64,000 nucleotides of DNA, taken from Siphonodentalium dalli (lineage: Eukaryota; Mollusca; Scaphopoda; Gadilida; Siphonodentaliidae). Every line of letters starts with the position of its first letter. The stretch's first letter is position 1. Location of the stretch: assembly GCA_032622095.1 (NCBI GenBank), contig CP136067.1, positions 92,184,707 to 92,248,706 on the forward strand, read 5' to 3'. The notes below the pieces were generated by a model. It had not been told where the DNA came from. It did no database searches and saw nothing but the letters and a program-made list of their open reading frames with translations. A program made the position numbers and the translations under genes. Shown here piece after piece: positions 24,181-37,983 of this stretch.

Positions 24181-26524
24181 CTGTCAAGATACCAAATTCA
24201 TTAAAGGGGTAGTGAACACCATCTTCAATAAAATACCAGTTATAACAACGATCTAATATAGATAATATATAGAAAACTAAGTAATTTGAGTCGAAGATGT
24301 ATTCTGTAAACGTTCAGGTTAATAGGTTTCCTTAAAATCAAAGTTAATAATTTGATATAAATTAAATTTCTGGCTGGAGCCATAAATTAAATTACGAATT
24401 TCGTGTACAAGACGTAATCAAAAATGAATCACGGATAGTGGATTGAGGCACGCGTGGCACACATGATCGTGTAAACAAAATTTGTTGATACGGGTCGTAA
24501 ACTCAAGCCACTCGCTGACTAGTGATAATACAATGACTTAAATGACTATATTGGACTAGTATGCATATACTATAACATTTATTTGATACATTTGTTTGAA
24601 AACTGTCCAAAAATTACTCGACAGCGACATTTGGTATTTTCGCATTCCGGCTATTCTTCCCTCCGTATCATTACTTCGTACTCAACAGACTTTAAAATAA
24701 TGGAAACCTGGTTACCTTATTCTACGACTCAGAGTCTATAGAAACCAACAACAACATTTAAGTACAGTTTCCCTTTAAAGATACGGGAAGTCTTTGTGGT
24801 GGGTATGCTGTTAAAATATTCATCTCCGTCAAAAACCGCCATAAACAGAAGGAATAGTAAGCTATAGACAAACTTTGTTCTTATGTCAATCAGAAATATG
24901 GCATAAACAGTATGTTATTGTCAACTTTTTCCCCTTTGTTATGTAAACAAAAGCAAAACAAGTTACTTTTCCTGGCTTTTGTTTAGATCCGGATATGGTA
25001 AACATAAAGAGCGTTATTTGTTACTGTTTTCCTGTTATGGAAGTAATAAAGAGCGTTTACATCATTTTTGTGTGATTAACCAATATAATTGCGCTGCGTT
25101 ATGTAAACAGACGCACAACTACTGTAACACGAGCAGTCTCTTGTTTAAGTACACCAGCGTACGCATTGACGACAATATACTATTTACGCGCTAATTATAT
25201 TTGGCATATGAACGGAACTGTATATATTTTGGTGTTCCTTCTGTTGATGGCGATTTGAACAAATATAAATATTTCTGCAACGAACGCCGCCCGTGCCTTT
25301 AAATACATTAAATTAATCTAATAATAGCACCGACTTAAATCTTTTGCTGCCACCACGCCACATGGACGTACACCCAGTGCCAATCATTCTGGATGTAAAT
25401 TGATGTATTTTACAGTATTTTATGTACATATTTGTATTGCAATGACTATCGGGTAATTATTGATGTATTTAGTTGAAACTTCACATCGAATTATGTATGG
25501 CAATGACCTATATATCACCAGCCGCCGTGGTAAACCATTCGATGTCATTTGGGGTCATCATAGGGGTCACATGGCCATGTGACCTTGACGGCCATCTTGG
25601 ATTTACTTTAATTTATGTTTTTGGGCAGTTTTTGTTCATAGTATTACTGTAGTATAACTATGGTAGATCATAGATTCATAATATTTTATACTATAGTAAA
25701 CCATGATATACTACATAATAACATTGCATACTATAGTAATACACTATTATAGTTTAGTATAACTACTGTACATAAAACAATTGTATTTTTTCATATGGGA
25801 ACAATTATGATGCTTATTTTCCACTCATCGATCGCATCCCACCAAAAGTGAATTCGTCAACGCTATATTCTGGCTTTGACTGTACTCATAGAACGTTACG
25901 AGTAGCATGACATTGACTGACCTTTCTTCTAAATTATCAACGCACACCATCACTCTATAGAAAATAACCGACCCCTTCGTAATGTAAAACAAACAATAGA
26001 ATTATATCCTTTATACCAGATGAATGCGCTATTGGCAGCGACTGGGTAACTCGCATTTATGCGAGATTGGCAATGAAAGAGTTAATGCGCGAAACAAATC
26101 TCTACCAGCGGTGACTCTTAATGATGATAACACCTCTCAAAATACCTAATAAATAATTTGAGTGTGCTATAAAATTAATTGAATTGAAAGACCAAATGTT
26201 ATAGTCATGAGCGAATTACTAAATACAAAAGACAAACATTTATATCGCCGGCTATGTATATTAATACGACACATTATAAAGGAATTTAATTAGATTATGA
26301 AGGTGTATTACCCAATGGTTCAATGATATCATAAATTTGTATATTGCAGCGATGTTACATGTATATCTGATCATATGTCTTTTATATAACACTGTTATGT
26401 TCTAGATAAACCATGTTGACCACATGTATGTATGTAAACATTGTACACATATAATTATCTCCATACCTTTATTAATGGAGTGAGAAATAAATGAATTGAA
26501 TTGAATAATTTCACCGAGTCAGTG
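24181..26524. other. No gene recognised; decayed elements
   Basis: 24200-24782 begins ttaaaggggtagtg and ends tttccctttaaa, which may be the ends of a TTAA-type element. At 25635-25775 the word actatagta and its complements recur, giving an AT-rich cruciform-prone patch. At 26390-26510 there is a LINE-like 3' tail ending in (attga)n. No coding region is supported. Confidence 0.35.
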
Positions 26525-26698
26525 CGTGAAACATAAAACGTCTATCAGTTGTCTCTGTGGAACGTGTCATTCACATGACAATATAATAGGAGATATAATA
26601 CTACCGTATAAGTAGGCAAACTAGTCCCACGAAAATCTGACAATTATTTGGAAAAATAATTATTTATGGACCGGTTTGAACACAATTATGGTATCCAT
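26525..26698 (+). repeat. Direct repeat flanking MITE M1 copy 3, left
   Basis: Shares cagttgtctctgtggaacgtgtcattcac, ggagatataatactac and aattatttatggaccggtttgaacac with 26930-27115. The two copies bracket the truncated MITE. Confidence 0.7.
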
Positions 26699-26900
26699 AA
26701 GGGTTCGTTCGTGCACTGCTAAATTTGCACGGCATGTGTTGCAGGCGAAAACGATATGGTGGGAGAATATGAACATAAACATGCATATCGAATGCATATG
26801 CACCACAGCTAAATACATGAGAAGTAAAGTATCTGTAGTTCCACATGTAGTGATCGATGCTACCGGAATTTGTCTGTGAATAGCATGCAATTATCTCGCA
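26699..26900. mobile_element. MITE family M1, copy 3, truncated
   Basis: Starts gggttcgttcgtgcactgctaaatttgcacgg and keeps cgaaaacgatatggtg, gtagttccacatgtag-gat-gatgctaccgg and gcaattatctcgcat. The right half with the second inverted end is missing. Confidence 0.6.
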
Positions 26901-26929
26901 TGAATGAGATATATAACAGGTATTAATGC

Positions 26930-27115
26930 GCGAAACATGAAACTTATATCGTATAAAACAATGCGGTGCATCAGTTGTCTCTGTGGAACGTGTCATTCAC
27001 GTGGCAATGGAATAGGAGATATAATACTACATAATAAGTAGACAAAATAGTCCAACACAAATCTGACAATTATTTGGGAAACTAATTATTTATGGACCGG
27101 TTTGAACACGATTCT
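26930..27115 (+). repeat. Direct repeat flanking MITE M1 copy 3, right
   Basis: Partner of 26525-26698, with several indels between the copies. Confidence 0.7.
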
Positions 27116-29080
27116 GGTATTATTGTCATCAGTGTTGTCGGCGACAAAATTATTATTGAACACGTATTTTCTCCAATTTAACAAGATTCTTGTAAATTCT
27201 GGTATTTGGATAGCGTCGATAACGCGAGAGTGTTTAACGTCGATACGTGAGCTCAGTGTGGTACAGCAACATCAATCCACCAGAGATTACACACGCAGTA
27301 TCGCCCCCGTAAAGTTGGTTAACGATAGGGAAGTTTAGATCGAGCAATTAAACTCCAGTCCAACATATTTTCGTGCAAATAGGTTAACATTGAACCTAAT
27401 TATTCATATAGGTCCATATTGGATTTATTTTATTCATAAAAACCGTTTAATCTTTTCATTGACGTGCGACAATGCCTACATGGGTTAATAACAAATTACC
27501 GTAATACGTTGGCAGAATAACTAAATTGTCTTTTCTGTGGATAAATACGCTTTGTAGAATATTATTCTTATTCTGGTTTCAGTGATTCAATGCCTATTTT
27601 CTGCAATACATTCTTAATTGCAACGTCGAAAATTTAAATTTTGCCAAAATCACCATTGTTTTGTTACGGCCTCGTTTTCTCCATTACTTCCGCTTTCGGT
27701 GATACTTATTTTGAGTAATTGAATAAGCGACAAAGTGTGAATATTTATTGGTTTTGATTGGTCAAGCGACACATTATTTGATGCGCAGGTAATTTCATTG
27801 GCGCGATCCCCCCCCCCCATTGAAACAATACTAACCACGGGAGTCCATAGACCGTTAGTTCATTTAAATAAAACATGGTATAGTTTTAATTAGACTGATT
27901 GAACGCATACCATTATTCAGTTGAACTGCGAGGGCCACGACGAAAGCACATTAGCACAGCAAATAGGTTTGTACAGAACATATTTTCCAAATATTCGAAA
28001 GTTTTGAAATACGTCAATAGATACATATTTCGACCTCCCAATACATATTGAGCTTATGATGCAGTAGAACAGGCTGGCTAGCCACACGATTGAGACGTTA
28101 TCGTTTACGGATAAACATGATCCACCTTTGCTCGATAATGCGACAACGTCCACTCGTCCAGCGATCTCATGAATCCTCTTTACGTTGGTATCTGACAGTG
28201 CCTGGCGTTTGAAGTTAGAAGTTATCGATCTAACAAAACTTAGCAAAATAACTCGTTATCAACTGACCGGGCCTGGCATTATAAGAAGGCAAGTTGCTCC
28301 AGTTCGCCATGAGCTCTCATAAAATAAAAATGTTTTCCTCAATGGCGACGATACAATGAGTCTACAAACGAGTCTAACTATTTTTGAAGATTTCCAAACC
28401 ATTATTATCCACACACAACGATTTTAGTTGCTTAATTATAAATCAGTCAGCAGCATCTTAGAGCATCATACCTAACATGTAATTAAACGAACAATCCGTT
28501 CCAGTCCACTCCCTCCACCGCCCCCTCAATCTTTGTCTTCTTATCTTAAATTCTCCTCTTATTCTTTATACCCAAAAAATCCCAGGACCCATGTAATATC
28601 CGAATTATCTATCTACTGTCCGGTCCCGACACTAATGTCAAATTTCATGATGATTTATATATATTAAACAGGGGCCCTTGATGATACATGGGGAGAACGA
28701 CATCCGAAAAGCCATGTGCTTACTGTCGTTCTCCCTTTCTACCAGATATATCACATATTACCATATTCATTATATCAGTCCCTTGTTCAATGTATATTAT
28801 GTAACTATTATATAAAAATGATTGTGGTTATTAAACTCATTGCATTGTACCCATTTTGACTCCCATCCATTGAAAATTCAATAAGTAAGTCGCATTTGCC
28901 TTCGCGTAAAATAGGTGCCTGTCGATTAATATATGCACCAACACTAGTACTACCCATTGGTTGGAGCTATTGTTGCTCTCAGGGGCTCGTATTTATCAAC
29001 TGAATTTATAGTCCAGGTTTGTAGATGTACGCTTTATATTCCATAATTGAATTAGATCCCACAATGATGACATAACTATG
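27116..29080. other. No gene recognised
   Basis: Holds a C-run at 27808-27818 and a hairpin near 28701-28733 (gggagaacgaca paired with tgtcgttctccc across about 20 nt). An open frame at 27917-28246 (minus) has two hydrophobic stretches but no recognised domain. Nothing else is supported. Confidence 0.3.
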
Positions 29081-29084
29081 ATGT

Positions 29085-29266
29085 TAAGGAGCCTCGCTTA
29101 TATAAGAGAAAGCACTGGCTTACACGGTCAAGGTAAATATTATAAGGCCAATGTATTATCTTATATATGCGAGGCTGTCTAAGGGAGACTCGCATATATA
29201 AGAGAATCAATTGACACAGGATTTTCGCAAATTTTCAGGAAGCTCCAGTCATGCAAGGGTTAAATG
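29085..29266. mobile_element. piggyBac-like MITE family P, partial copy
   Basis: Contains paired arms cctcgcttatataagaga and ttatatatgcgaggc, and the right end aggaagctccagtcatgcaagggttaa, identical in type to that at 32046-32072. The left TIR is not preserved. Confidence 0.5.
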
Positions 29267-31560
29267 ACGGGAAATGTTCCAATCTTTCCGTCATGATTTT
29301 ATTGGAATAAATGGACTTTGATTTTGCCAATGAAACTGTAACGGTAATGTTTAAATACAAATGGCGTTTGACATGCAAAATTCTAGTCATATGAGACATA
29401 TTGTAACAGAAAATAAGAACAAGTTGATATTTTGTCACCTATACTCGTCGGTGATACTAGTGTTGCAGACGTTCATTACATTTCACATGCACCCACCACT
29501 GTGATGACTTAATTTAATTGAGTTCCTTCAATCTCCGAAATAGTAATGACGGTTCGATAAGCATTGTCAGTGGTGAACATGTGCTTCGAATTCAGTCTCC
29601 CAAAGCACCTTATAACCCAACATTATACACTAATACAATATAGTTCATCTAAGTATTATACAGTGTGAATCAATTGACCCAGAACTTTTACGCACAATAC
29701 TTCTATGGGAGAGCCAATTAGAGGAAAATTGCAACTAACTAGCTTGTAAGACCAAACTATAATATATGCGTTACAACCATTGTTCCTGACAAATGGTGTA
29801 GCTTATTGTCGTTTAACAGATTGTCGGACTGTGGGGTCGAGGTAAATGGAGGATGTAACAAAGGTCCTATACACACATCTATATACAGAACCATTAACTT
29901 AATATATAATTTATTGATGGTCCGTGTTAAACAGGTTAAAACACGGCTATGACATCACGTCATTGTTCACGAATGACGTAGTTTAAGGGATAGACGCACG
30001 TTTTACATCCAGTCAAAACTTGCAAGAAATGTTCAATAAAGTATTTCAGTTGATCAATCAGGCAAACAATCTTGAATTTCACATATCGTCATGTGATTAT
30101 ATACTAAACACCTCAGTTTCCTTCAGAGGTTTTAGTCGATGTATGTAGCGCCTTACAATGTGTGAAATATAAGCGCATCACTACACGCTGTTTATTGGTT
30201 TAAACCATGTTGTTTCCGCAATGTTTCTACTTTATTTACATAGAACTGGCATTTAGTTCTATGAAGGGTAAGTCTTCACCAGAGGCACGCCCATATATAA
30301 TGACTATTTACACTGTACGTGTATTTACTCATTTGTCCACTTGTTTATTATAAGAGGAGTTTTATGATCAGTATGCTTTTTGTTGATGCCATCGATTTTA
30401 TTATCATTATTGTGCATCAAAAGATTGTTACTGCTATATTCAATGAACTGTATCCACTACATTATAAGTATCTCGGTCGGGGACGCTGCCAAAATAGGTT
30501 AGTGAATAGCTGACTGCTATTTCGTATAATTCATGTACTTATGGGTGAGAAAACTTTAGTGAAAGGTTACCGGTAAATGGGACACATCTATATCCGTTCC
30601 AAATCTCCATCGCTGTATGTGCTGCATTTAAAGTACGCAAGTGACCGTGACGAAGTTCACCGATTTACCATGACGGGTATCGCAAACTCGCTATTAACTA
30701 AACATGTCAAATAAGATTCAGCATCCCCACCCATAGGTTACCCGCAGTCTATATGCGACAAAGATTCGTATGCACAGCAACGTATTCTCTAACGTTGTGA
30801 CTAACCCCGTCTAGATGACTAAATAGTCGTCTAATATCTGTAAATGTTCTGTCTGCAGTCTGTTCCATTAAACAATAACAAGTAAGTGAATGACACACTG
30901 ATGAAATACATGTATTCTTTGCAAATGGCAGAAACACAGGGGCTTGCAGCTCCACATCCCAACCACTTTACCCTTAAACGCCGTGCCTATACAGCGTATT
31001 TACACCCCCCCCCCCAGCACAAATCTTATGCACCGTACTTACAAGTATATAAGTTCCTGCTTTACGTCATGTTAGACACATGAGACATGTGTATACTACC
31101 ATGCTGTATATAGCAGGCACGTATATAGGGACGGTGCATAATGGCAGTGCAGGTTTGGATGGGGTGGGGATCGGAGCGCATTACAAGCCCGTGTGGCGGA
31201 AACAGTAATCCCAAAATAAAATGTTATCATCTCAACGATGAATACCTGTTTTGCAATGATTAGCTTGTTATGTTCAATTACTCAGCTATTCGTCATATCG
31301 GTAGTTACATGTAAGTAATCCAAGGTCCCATCTATCCAATGATGAATTCATACAATAATACAATAATACCATACAATGCATACTATTTAAAGCACCAGAA
31401 TAATTAAATGAGCTGAAGTTGGCATCACAGCAATCATTGAATAATTTAATATTGAGGGATGTGGTGTTATGTCGGTTAACTAAAATGTAACTCTACAAAT
31501 GAAGCTATATATCATATCACCAGTACAATAAGCTACATGTGAGTAATGTAAATAATGTTT
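29267..31560. other. No gene recognised
   Basis: AT-rich sequence with scattered short open frames. A C-run lies at 31006-31015. No repeat family of this window and no protein domain was recognised. Confidence 0.3.
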
Positions 31561-32072
31561 TAACCTTTTCATGACGGGAGCTGCGCTGGCGCAACATTAA
31601 AGTCCCTGTGCCAATGCATGATCTTATAAATGCGAGTCGACCATAGGTCGCCTCTCATACATAAGAGAATGCATTGGCCTAGCAATTTATTTTTTCATTT
31701 TTTATCAATTTTTCTTATATTCTTTAACAATTTTTATTATTATTAATCATTTTTTATCGTTTATTTCTTATATTCTTTAAAATTTTATATAATTATTTTT
31801 ATAATTTTTTTTTATATTCTTTAACAATTTTTATAGTTTATTTCTTATATTCTTTAATAATTTTTATCATTATTTCTCACATTCTTTAACAATTTTTATT
31901 TTTTTATTTTGTCATACATTTTTTAACAATTATAAAAAATAAAATAAATTGTGTTAGGCCAATGCATTCTCTTATATATGCGAGGCGACCTATGGTCGAC
32001 TCGCATATATACGAGCATGCATTGGCACACGGTTTTCGCAAATAATCAGGAAGCTCCAGTCATGGAAGGGTT
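31561..32072. mobile_element. piggyBac-like MITE family P, copy with both ends
   Basis: Left ttaaccttttcatgacgggagct (31559-31581) and right agctccagtcatggaagggttaa (32050-32072) form inverted ends starting at TTAA, the target site used by piggyBac transposons. Inside are hairpin arms ccaatgcatgatcttat-aatgcgag and ctctcatacataagagaatgcattgg, a 270-bp AT-rich tract of (ttatattctttaacaattttta)-like words, and a second hairpin at 31953-32029. Confidence 0.6.
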
Positions 32073-32600
32073 AACATCTCAAATTTATGAAAATATACTG
32101 TTCTGGCAATCGCTTAGTTATTGCATATATACTACATGTAGTAAATTAAAGGTGGTATGTGAACTTCAACTTAAAGTGATGTGAAACAAATATTATGTCC
32201 AAATTGACAACACACACCGTCATTCTCATATAATAATTAATCACAATGACTCTCGATGGCGAAATCGTTTTCGTTTGTTTATCGCAGATAGTTGCGTCCC
32301 GAATCGAGAAATAAATATTTACAATTTAACATATTTTAGACGATGTTTTCTATGGAGTGGTTCTTGTCGATTTGCTTCAGATTTTCGGCGATGTTCCACA
32401 TTCCACCAGTTGGCATATCGCCTGAATACTAACTTATCAGTTTATTGCACCCAAACAAGTCCACAATATGTCTTTAAGAGTTTTCGCTGAATAGATCCAA
32501 ATAAATTCTGTATTGAACAATGTGGCAGTTCTTTCCTGAATGTATGCAAAACTATCGGTATTATTATTGAGTGATAAGTCAAATAGCACACAATTCATTT
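32073..32600. other. No gene recognised
   Basis: Unique-looking AT-rich sequence between two piggyBac-like MITEs. Confidence 0.3.
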
Positions 32601-32601
32601 A

Positions 32602-32850
32602 ACCCTTTACCCAACAAGCTGGCCAAAAACGGCCAAATAAAGCTGCAACAGCCTAAATTATATTGGGTCTGTCTCAATAAAACCATACAAATATGGATAT
32701 CATTGGAACCGGCTCATTGACCACATTGTGATGGTTACAGTTATGCCCTGTGCCAATGCATTCTCTTATATATGCGAGTCTACCTATGGTCGACTCGCAT
32801 ATATAAGAGAATGCATTGGCACAGGGCCGTTCTGTTGGGTAAAGGGTTAT
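32602..32850. mobile_element. piggyBac-like MITE with near-perfect internal palindrome
   Basis: Ends ttaaccctttacccaacaa (32601-32619) and ttgggtaaagggttat (32836-32851). Near the right end, 32749-32826 is an almost perfect palindrome: cctgtgccaatgcattctct followed by tatatatgcgagtc and returning as gactcgcatatataagagaa and tgcattggcacagg. The same arm sequence occurs in family P at 29.1 and 31.6-32.0 kb. Confidence 0.65.
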
Positions 32851-33383
32851 TCACAACGATTCAATATCAGTCTATCATCTACAACTCTCATGACAGTTGG
32901 TATTTGCTGACAATTTGGCCGCGTCGAAATGATAGAACATCCATCCGCACCACCGTCTATGACATTAACCATATGGTTCAGGCTGTCAGTGGCAAAATTG
33001 CCAGATTTTTAGCATAGAGCGAAGGGAATTTACACTTGGGGTAAACTTGAATATCACCACACCTCATTAAAAAGCCTTTATACGTTCCTTAATTGCGAAT
33101 ACTTAGATGCTCATCTGTGTTTGTTTCTGTATATTTGTTCAGAAATTACACACTCTTAAATGCAGTTATAAAAATGTTGACGACCACAGCTGAATTTATA
33201 ACGTCCTTTCGTTATCAAATGATTATACTTTTGGCCTGTGAGTTCATTTATGTTTGTATAACACATACCAGCTACATGTATTTTACAGATTATGGTGAAG
33301 CTTGTGTTTAAACTCTTGCCGTATGATCTTTTAGTTTTGTATTTCTTTGTTTTTATGTTTTGTTTCAGTTTAAGTTTTTTCTT
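32851..33383. other. No gene recognised
   Basis: AT-rich stretch between the MITE and the start of the direct duplication. Nothing recognised. Confidence 0.3.
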
Positions 33384-36300
33384 AGTTTCAATTTGGTTAA
33401 GTTTTTTGAAAAATTACCAAACATATTCAGACATTTTGTGTCAAACTATTTTGTGTGGCACAGTGAACCCTGCTTGTCTCTCATGGGACGTTCATGAAGC
33501 ATTTGTGTCCACTGCCGCTGCTCGGAACGTGCCATCCGCTGAAATGTAGTCTGGTGCATGTGGGGTCCCTCTGACACAGTGCCACGCAATCCTCCATCAT
33601 GAGTTTTATTCCAGTTTGGTATCGTTGCATCGGGCCATGTTCTTGGTCGTCAGATATCTCGAATATGCTACCACTGACTTCTGTAATAACATGGACACAA
33701 CATACAGTAATGCCCTAAGTAATCGACTCCTTAACCACAGCATAATTATGGGTATTTTTCAGGATTTAGTCGGAAATATGGCTTGCTGCTATTCATCGGA
33801 AAGCTCTCAGTAAATCCTGAAAAATTACCCATAATTCTGCTGTGGTTAAATCCTGAAAAGTTACCCATAATTATGCTGTGGTTAAGGAGTCGATTATTTA
33901 GAATATTACTGTACTTGTCATTTATATCGATGCATGCAAAAGAGTAGGATGTCTGTCTGTCACTCTGTTCGTGATTTTCCTGGCAGACCCCAGGAACTAT
34001 TTCAACCTAATTTGGTGCGGTGACTCTCTGGTTTCTCCGGTGGATGTTATAAAGGCGTTAGTTTATATATTTAATAACAAAAATAAAAATATTGAAATAA
34101 TAGGTTAAATTGATCAAGGAGTTGAATCTCAAAAAAATAAATTGTTTTTAAAATTAAAATAATTTGTATTTGTTTTGTTTATAAATCAAAAATATGAAAC
34201 GATCAAAATATCCACAAAGGGTTCGCAGGCCCCTATCGCAGAAAGGGATATATATGTCAGTCTGTTTGTTCCTGATTTTTCTCCCAGACCTCTGGGCTGA
34301 TTTCAACAATTATGTTTGCCAGATATACTACGGTTATTGTCACGTGATATTTTGTTTACAAGACCAAACACACGGTGGGCTCTAATATGTCACAATTGTC
34401 TAAATATGGCTCGGAGCGCCTTCCCATGGATGCTGGGGGACATATAGGAGAATAAAATAAAAATTGGGATCTGATTGGTCAATAGCCAAAGATTCAATTA
34501 GTTCTAGTGCCATTCTGACCTTACATGTAGTTACTATAACACAATATTTAAAGGTACTCAATCATATTCGATGGTCACATATCATCAGATTCCAACATCA
34601 GCAACAACATTTTTTGAAATGCCAGTTATCAGAATCGATTAATTGTCCAAAAATAATGCTAACCGCAGTCAACTATAGTATACGCATTCCCAACCTGTTA
34701 TTTATCAACATTTTGTTCAACGAAATTTGGCCGGTTTGTCACAATAAATTGCTAGCTGACACACACAAAAGCCAATTGATTTTAGAGTTATCCATCTCCA
34801 TCCGCAATTTGGTCCGAGACCGTCTTCTCGTCGATTTTTTACCAGGCCACTAAAAAGTACCGGTGGCACAAAATAATAGATTTCAAAACTCGATATCTGA
34901 TCACTCAGAGCTTTGATGGTTGGATTCATCGACTCGATTCAAGTTTCTTTTTTGTTTTACCCCCGAAGCCAAATTAATAGTAATTTGCGAGCGTTTATTC
35001 GGATTATGCATCTTTAAGACGACTTCTCTGCATGTCGTATATGATTTTACATCAAATGCCAATCTTTATGATTTTAAAAATGCAGGATATGGACATTATT
35101 TTTTAAACAATATACACTAAAGTGTTTGCAATTAGGTCTACGGCAAATAATTTACATAATATTAAACGGAGGACTTCTTCGGCATTTGACCGAACACATC
35201 AACTGACCTTTGTTTTTGGTGTATGCATCGAGTTGATCCAGAATGCAACTGGAGCTCGCAATCCAGGGCGCACCTGTAATGAACTTTGACTAAGAATATC
35301 TATTTATAACTAGATACATGAACATAATCAAGCCTTGACATAATGTCTGTAGAATGAGGTGTGTATTTAGAGAGGATATCCCGCACAGGGGGTAGGCATA
35401 ACTAAATTCAACCTCTGGTGACCTCATTCTACTTAGGCCTCATCTTATGGGAAGTATATATAGTGTCGAATTAACATTTTTTTAAATTACTTTTCACTTC
35501 TGTTCAGTTTCTACACCCTTAATTTTCAGTAGATAAATTGCATACTCCATGTGACTAATTGGTGAATATCACCAACTTCTGCTGGGGAGCTTCTATCTGA
35601 TCCAAGGTCTCCCATAGTAGTTCATGCCTCAACGGAGGTCCACAGAGGGAGAATATGGTGACACTTGACCACCGTGTGTGATAGCGGCCGTGGTGGTTGA
35701 GGCCTCAGTAGAATGAGGTCCACAGAGGGTGAAATATGGTGACACTAGACCGTCGTGTGTGATAGCGTCACTAAATTCACCACCTGGGAACCTCAATCAG
35801 TATATGACAGACATACAACTTCAAGGTTTGATAATAATGAATAATGAATTAATCGATATGATATGTGTGAGTACAAACCGATGTCGCATCGAGCACTGAT
35901 TTGACGTTCTTTGTTTTCACAAATTTATTTTAATTCAACCATTCATTTTGTGAAAACAAAATATCATTCTGAGGGTACTATTGTATAGATCATGAATGGC
36001 TTGGAGTTGACTATGCCAAAATAATGGTCCGAGAGGAGGAATAGTCCACGAGCCGCAGGCGAGTCGAAACTATTCCTCACCGAAGACCACTATTTTGGCA
36101 TAGTCAAGGACAAGACATGCATTATGTAATATTTACATACTGAGTGTGATTATCACTAAATCCAGCATTCCGATTGGTCGGCGCCCACGTGACTAGTTGC
36201 AATTATTTTATTTCTCGGTGAACGCTCAAGAGGGTCATAATTGCAACCATAATTACATCGACGCGTCATTGATTTTGGAGAAGAACGCGTAATGTTTTGG

Positions 36301-37050
36301 GCGCATTTGCACTCGCGCAGGATTGACTTAATAAATCATCAGGTTTCAATATAAAGAGCCTCGTTTTGAAATTTTTCTCAGCTGGTTTCTGGTCGGGTGC
36401 TATGGGATATTTTGGGCTGGTTTTGTCACGATACACTTTTCGATTTAAAAACATTTACAAAAGTGGCATTTTCGCTAAATGTATATAAATATAAGGATTA
36501 ACTGTCATGTGGAATGTTTTTATGAATAAAAGTTATGACCACTTACCTCACGGTTTTAACAGAATCGCTTCATGATTGATGTATTTATTTCTATAAATAA
36601 GTCATTAGAAAATAAAAAAATTGGCGAAATTTTAGAAGTTAACTTGTTTGTCTTCTTTGAAAACGGAAAAGGAAGTTGTCAATAACGTTCACTGGATTTA
36701 AAATAGGACTGTCCACGCTTGCCAACTAAACGAACAAACTATACATTGAATAGCTATGGCCGGACATTTGTAAGATCTATACAAGACACAAATAAGTCCA
36801 ATGATATCCGATATTGCAACAACTATTGTACAATGTCTAGTTCAGATTGGCAGTGTCTTCAGGCGGAAATCCGATTTCGCGAAATGAGTCTGTTACTATA
36901 AATACAAAAAGAAAAGTAGGCGAGTTGGAATCCTACTGGGGTACTATCGTAAAATAGTATAGCAGTGTGCAGCCAATCAGAACGCGCGAACATCACGCGT
37001 GATATAATATACATGTATATATACGCACCAGAACTTTTTCCAACATTTTT
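33384..37050 (+). repeat. Large direct duplication, copy 1
   Basis: Collinear with 38603-41680, from tttcaatttggtta at the left to acgcaccagaacttt near the right end. It includes a copy of repeat B (34545-35015), a foldback patch around a word like acccataattctgctgtggtta (33725-33885), an 86-bp-type tandem segment (gaggtccacagaggg, 35632-35780) and an inverted pair gactatgccaaaataatggtc / gaccactattttggcatagtc (36009-36029 and 36085-36105). Copy 1 has about 465 bp (34195-34660) and other blocks absent from copy 2. No genes are recognised. Confidence 0.75.
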
Positions 37051-37980
37051 GAATTATGAATAAATTTAATCTATTTTTGGAGTGGGCTGAAAAAAGTCGA
37101 TTAGTATATCTCATAATCGCATACGTATACCCTAGGTCGCTTCGCTTCCGCGGCTTCGCCGCGGGAGAGCGGGCGCTATAACCTCTTAGTGAATACTTAA
37201 CGTTACAGACACACCCCTGAAGTAAATTCTTCATTATAAACAACCTAGAATTTTGCCATCATGACTTGTCACGTGTGCCATTATAATAAATCAAACGTAT
37301 TGCAATAGGACTCGGTATACATGTGTCATAACAAACCGATCACCTATTGTGCCATCACGATTCGGTACGTGATGTATGGCACAATAGAACATATTCGCCT
37401 TTGACTTTGTCACATTCAGGTGTTAAAAATTAGGAATGCATCTTACTCAAACCCAATTAGGAATGCATCTTACTCAAACACAACATAGTGAAATTAACAA
37501 ACGGCGGTATTCCTTTACCATTACAACTGATAGTTTCATGATACGACCAAGAGACTATATATATATGTCCACTGCATTGCCCAATTTTAAACCGTTAGGC
37601 TGCTATAGCCTTTATTTCGGCTATACAGCAGAACCTCCTGGTGATAGTTCTGCGTTTTTAAAAAACACATCAGAAGAAATGCTAGTATAAGCTGAAGAAA
37701 ATATAAACAGCAAACTAAAAGTGAGAATGTATTTCGTATCAACGGCTTACGTTCTACTATGATAAACAAAACCGATGGTTCTTATACGGATAAGTAGTCA
37801 GCGAATGAGAGCGACCGACAGAGAGAGAGGGAGGGAGGGTGGAGACAGAATGGGATAAATCGAGAAGAATGTAATGTATAACATGAGAAACGGGAAAACG
37901 TGATATATGGAAGTATCCAAATTTCCCACATGGAATTTGTAGCCTAGTTATGTTTTGGTTTAGTTTAACTTTTTTCTTAG
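37051..37980. other. Spacer between the duplication copies, no gene recognised
   Basis: Contains an isolated GC-rich hairpin (ccgcggcttcgccgcgg, about 37148-37164) in AT-rich surroundings, a short duplicated gcatcttactcaaac near 37438-37480 and a GA-rich tract at 37815-37850. Confidence 0.3.
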
Positions 37981-37983
37981 TTA

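Noticed and set aside
27917-28246. 109-codon frame with hydrophobic stretches
   Set aside because: No splice sites, domain or homologous copy; not enough to call a gene.
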